Assembly (NCBI GenBank): GCA_027622495.1 | Contig: JAQBYL010000224.1 | Span: 1 to 6,775 of the forward strand | Direction: 5' to 3' | DNA: 6,775 nt | From: Pseudomonadota bacterium | Lineage (GTDB): Bacteria > Pseudomonadota > Gammaproteobacteria > Pseudomonadales > Azotimanducaceae | Shown here: positions 6,297 through 6,775 of the stretch, piece by piece | Position numbering within the stretch: position 1 is the stretch's first letter | Layout: every line of letters starts with the position of its first letter | Translations under genes and position numbers: made by a program | Notes under the pieces: model-generated | Told to the model about the DNA's origin: nothing | Seen by the model: only the letters and a program-made list of their open reading frames with translations | Databases searched by the model: none

Positions 6297-6775
6297 CGTT
6301 GGTCTGATTGTTAATCCGGTGGCGGGAATTGGGGGCGAGGTGTCGCTCAAAGGGAGTGACGGGTCTGACCTTCAGCAGAAAGCACGGGCTAAAGGTGGCG
6401 TGCCACGGGGTGGACCACGCGCGCAAGCCATGTTTGACGCGCTTGGCGAAACCCGTCACAGCTTTGACTGGGTGACCTGGTCGGGCGGGATGGGTGAACG
6501 CGTTCTGCGAAATTCCACAACTGGCTTTCGGGTGCTGGGGCAGTGTAGTGATCCGAGCAGTTCCGAAGACACCGTTAATGCAGCACAAGCGATGCTCGCG
6601 CACAAGGTGGACTTGCTGGTGTTTTCCGGTGGCGATGGAACCGCACGCGATCTGTACCGGATTCTCGGCCAGACCATCCCGGTCCTCGGTATACCCAGTG
6701 GCGTCAAGATGCACTCGGGTGTGTTTGCCACCACCCCGGCTGCCGCGGCGAATGTCCTGCGCCTGATCGCGCAAG
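6289..6775 (+). CDS. ATP-NAD kinase family protein, COG3199 type (3' end beyond window)
   Basis: The first 162 residues are visible from GTG 6289, which overlaps the upstream stop by eight bases. A TTG at 6283 is in frame and has GTGGA six bases upstream. The N-terminus is GLIVNPVAGIGGEVSLKGSD. The nucleotide-binding signature is LLVFSGGDGTARDLYRILG, with GGDGT at 114-118. It is followed by PVLGIPSGVKMHSGVFATTP (131-150), which is typical of this NAD-kinase-like group and of AcoX and differs from the NadK core enzymes. Residues about 20-75 form a long polar segment including VPRGGPRAQ, also usual in the group. The predicted reaction is ATP-dependent phosphorylation of NAD to NADP, or a related substrate, in the cytoplasm. 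That role is by family assignment only, since most members are uncharacterised. It is the last visible gene of the plus-strand chain. Confidence 0.88.
   Translation, partial: MLSVGLIVNPVAGIGGEVSLKGSDGSDLQQKARAKGGVPRGGPRAQAMFDALGETRHSFDWVTWSGGMGERVLRNSTTGFRVLGQCSDPSSSEDTVNAAQAMLAHKVDLLVFSGGDGTARDLYRILGQTIPVLGIPSGVKMHSGVFATTPAAAANVLRLIAQ

Noticed and set aside
6094..6774. 226-codon minus-strand frame opposite the oxidoreductase and kinase genes
   Set aside because: It lies opposite two recognised plus-strand families, and its product has no known motif.

Overview
The window reads as chromosomal DNA of a Gammaproteobacterium, moderately GC-rich. The strongest taxonomic clue is a recognisable EpmC (elongation factor P hydroxylase), a family best known from Gammaproteobacteria. 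An E. coli-like TusA is also present, and the coding density is high. The exact lineage cannot be fixed from the sequence. There are no RNA genes, insertion sequences, phage genes or CRISPR arrays.

The layout is two divergent gene blocks on either side of a 146-bp intergenic region (3858-4003). The left block (1-3857) runs on the minus strand and encodes three exported proteins. The first is a periplasmic protein with tetratricopeptide-like helices and a TonB C-terminal-like domain (2541-3857). The second is a low-complexity lipoprotein with Ser/Pro-rich and collagen-like Gly-X-Y tracts and a well-formed helical tail (1231-2421). The third is a larger lipoprotein with a glycine-rich hydrophobic hairpin (1-1231, cut by the window edge). 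The last two are joined by a stop/start overlap. None has a function I can name, and together they look like an uncharacterised envelope module.

The right block (4004-6775) runs on the plus strand as a tight chain of five genes: tusA (sulfur relay for tRNA thiolation), a gamma-glutamylcyclotransferase-like protein, epmC, an FAD-dependent oxidoreductase of the L-2-hydroxyglutarate oxidase type, and an ATP-NAD kinase family protein (COG3199 type) cut by the right edge. Junctions range from a few bases apart to overlapping by up to 8 bases, and several starts are GTG or TTG, so translational coupling is likely. The shared theme, as inference only, is translation-related modification plus redox and sulfur housekeeping.

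Nothing here is a clear-cut new defence or mobile system. The best candidate for undescribed biology is the left envelope cluster.
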